This document shows positions 5,646 through 7,395 of a stretch of 7,395 nucleotides of DNA, in pieces (within the stretch, counting starts at the first letter, position 1; every line of letters begins with the position of its first letter). Source of the stretch: MGR-bin208 sp043779285 (GTDB taxonomy: Bacteria; Bacteroidota; Bacteroidia; Chitinophagales; Chitinophagaceae); NCBI GenBank assembly GCA_043779285.1, contig JAYWEL010000234.1, positions 1 through 7,395 on the forward strand, in the 5' to 3' direction. The translations under genes and the position numbers were made by a program. Below the pieces are notes generated by a model. The model was not told the DNA's origin. It saw nothing but the letters and a program-made list of their open reading frames with translations, and ran no database searches.

Positions 5646-7395
5646 ATGCCAGAATTTGATACATCACATGTAAAAAACATTGTTTTACTGGGCCATGCGG
5701 GTTGCGGTAAAACCACTTTAGCGGAAACCATGCTATTCGAATCGGGAGTCATTCATCGTCGTGGAACCGTAGAAGAAAAAAACACCGTTTCTGACTATCA
5801 CGAATTGGAGCATGAACGGGAAAATTCCATTTTTTCAACACTGGTTCACAGTAAATGGCGGGGTTATAAAATCAATATTATTGATACGCCCGGCTTTTAT
5901 GATTTTGTTGGAGAAGTAGTCTCTGCCTTGCGTGTAGCAGATACAGGAGTGTTATTGTTAAATGCATCTGCGGGTGTAGAAGTAGGTGCTGATATCATTT
6001 GGGAGTACACCGAGAAATTTAAAACACCCATGATTTTAGCCGTAAATAAAACCGATCATGAAAAAGCTGATTTTGATAAAACCGTGTTGGAAGCAAAAGA
6101 ACATTTTGGAAATAAAGTCATTGTTATTCAATACCCAATAAATCAGGGATTGGGATTCAATACCATTGTAGATGTATTAAGAATGATCATGTACAAATTT
6201 CCAAACGAAGGTGGTAAACCAGAAAAATTGTCAATACCAGAAGAAGAAAAAGCAAAAGCAGAAATGTTGCATAAAGAATTGATTGAAGCGGTTGCAAGTA
6301 ATGATGAGGAACTGATGGAAAAATATTTTGATAAAGGTGAATTGATGGAAGATGAAATTAAAGCAGGCATGAAAAAAGCCATGATTAATCATGATCTGTT
6401 TCCGTTATTTTGTTTATCTGCAGAACGGAATATGGGCAGCGGACGATTGATGGGATTTATAGATAATGTGTGCCCCAGTGCAAATGAAATGCCGCCACAG
6501 GTTACAAAATCGGGGTATGAATTGAAATGTGATGCAAACGGACAGCCATGTATTTTTATTTATAAAACAGTATCCGAACCACATGTTGGGGAGCTTTCCT
6601 TTTTTAAAGTTTATTCCGGTACCATCAAATCCGGAATGGAACTAGAAAATGAAAACACAAATGTGTCGGAGAAATTAAATCAACTATTTATTGTAGAAGG
6701 AAATAAACGAACCAATTGCAATGAACTGGTTGCCGGTGATATTGGTGCTACCTTAAAATTAAAGAATACGCATGTCAATAATACGCTTCATGGTAAAGGT
6801 AAAAATCTGGATCTGCCTCCAATCGTATTTCCTTCTCCCAATATGACGGTTTCCATCGAATCAAATAGAAAAGGAGAGGAGGAAAAACTTTCCATAGCCT
6901 TACATCAGTTAAAGGAAGAAGATCCTACTTTATTGGTTGAAGTTTCGCAGGAATTAAAACAGATTCTGATACATTGCCAGGGAGATATGCATCTGGCCGT
7001 TGCAAAATGGAAAATTGAAAACTTATTTAAACTGGATATTCATTTTGACAAACCCAAAATTCCATACCGGGAAACAATCCGTAAAATGGCTGAATCGCAT
7101 TATCGGCATAAAAAACAATCTGGTGGTTCGGGCCAGTTCGGAGAAGTTTTCATGCGCATAGAGCCCTGGTTTGAAGGCATGCCCGAACCGGCAGGATTAA
7201 ATGTTAGGGGAAAAGATACACATGATCTTGAATGGGGTGGCAAGTTGGTGTTTTATAATTGTATTGTTGGAGGGGCAATTGATACTCGATTCTTACCCTC
7301 CATTTTAAAAGGAGTTATGGAAAAAATGCATGAAGGACCGTTGACCGGATCTTATGTTCGAGATGTACGGGTATGTGTGTATGATGGAAAAATGC
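5646..7395 (+). CDS. Elongation factor G paralogue (EF-G2 type), 3' end cut by the window
   Basis: This is a translational GTPase of the EF-G family, whose members move tRNA-mRNA through the ribosome. The first 583 codons are present; the rest of domain IV and domain V lie beyond the edge. P-loop GHAGCGKT is at 16-23. The switch I region ERENSI (57-62) replaces canonical ERGITI. Switch II is DTPGFYDF (80-87), with Phe84 where EF-G has the catalytic His. NKTD is at 134-137 and LSAE at 257-260. Domain II follows near 300-395, and domain III (about 398-470) shows EEDPT and GDMHL (446-450). Domain IV keeps the decoding-site loop HKKQSGGSGQFGEV (488-501), IVGGAI (540-545) and GPLTGSYV (564-571), but carries an extra segment around 508-533. 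The phrases TVSDY and VEVG match the EF-G2/FusA2-like branch. It is unlikely to be the canonical fusA because switch I and II deviate, no rpsL-rpsG-tuf context is present, and the insertion is foreign to EF-G1. The ATG at 5646 puts the P-loop at the normal distance. Confidence 0.93.
   Translation, partial: MPEFDTSHVKNIVLLGHAGCGKTTLAETMLFESGVIHRRGTVEEKNTVSDYHELEHERENSIFSTLVHSKWRGYKINIIDTPGFYDFVGEVVSALRVADTGVLLLNASAGVEVGADIIWEYTEKFKTPMILAVNKTDHEKADFDKTVLEAKEHFGNKVIVIQYPINQGLGFNTIVDVLRMIMYKFPNEGGKPEKLSIPEEEKAKAEMLHKELIEAVASNDEELMEKYFDKGELMEDEIKAGMKKAMINHDLFPLFCLSAERNMGSGRLMGFIDNVCPSANEMPPQVTKSGYELKCDANGQPCIFIYKTVSEPHVGELSFFKVYSGTIKSGMELENENTNVSEKLNQLFIVEGNKRTNCNELVAGDIGATLKLKNTHVNNTLHGKGKNLDLPPIVFPSPNMTVSIESNRKGEEEKLSIALHQLKEEDPTLLVEVSQELKQILIHCQGDMHLAVAKWKIENLFKLDIHFDKPKIPYRETIRKMAESHYRHKKQSGGSGQFGEVFMRIEPWFEGMPEPAGLNVRGKDTHDLEWGGKLVFYNCIVGGAIDTRFLPSILKGVMEKMHEGPLTGSYVRDVRVCVYDGKM

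Noticed and set aside
6143..6382. 79-codon minus-strand open frame
   Set aside because: Antisense to the EF-G paralogue in its G domain. The Ser-rich translation is typical of the reverse of Glu/Lys/Asp-rich coding sequence.

Overview
This window looks like a core chromosomal segment of an AT-rich member of the Bacteroidota. The evidence is a set of TAnnTTTG-type -7 boxes, no clear Shine-Dalgarno sequences, a 686-residue DnaG with a TTG start, a DNA segment carrying the Bacteroidota-style second elongation factor G, and lipoprotein and CYTH proteins typical of the phylum. Within the phylum, a Chitinophagales or Sphingobacteriales relative is my best guess, but the sequence does not settle it. 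I see no mobile element, CRISPR array, tRNA, rRNA or phage gene, and no gene-free stretch longer than about 180 bases.

Layout, left to right. Positions 1-90 may hold the last codons of an upstream gene. Four plus-strand genes follow: plsY (phospholipid synthesis), an M48 zinc metalloprotease lipoprotein (envelope quality control), a 132-residue protein of unknown function, and a CYTH-fold protein (triphosphate-binding tunnel). The CYTH gene runs tail-to-tail into dnaG on the minus strand with an 11-base overlap, and a hairpin that could serve both strands lies in that junction. dnaG is divergent from a 126-residue coiled-coil-like protein of unknown function. That gene ends in a strong palindromic intrinsic terminator. 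The last gene, cut by the right edge, is an EF-G paralogue of the EF-G2 type.

The genes do not form one pathway. They are housekeeping functions (lipid synthesis, proteolysis, replication priming, translation) mixed with small unknown genes. The spacing and terminator-like hairpins suggest mostly single-gene transcription units.

The most interesting item is the EF-G paralogue. Its nucleotide-binding motifs are recognisable, but the switch II catalytic histidine (DTPGH in canonical EF-G) is phenylalanine here, and domain IV carries an extra segment. Both fit the class of Bacteroides EF-G2 that has been reported to work without GTP hydrolysis. I did not find evidence for a wholly new multi-gene system.
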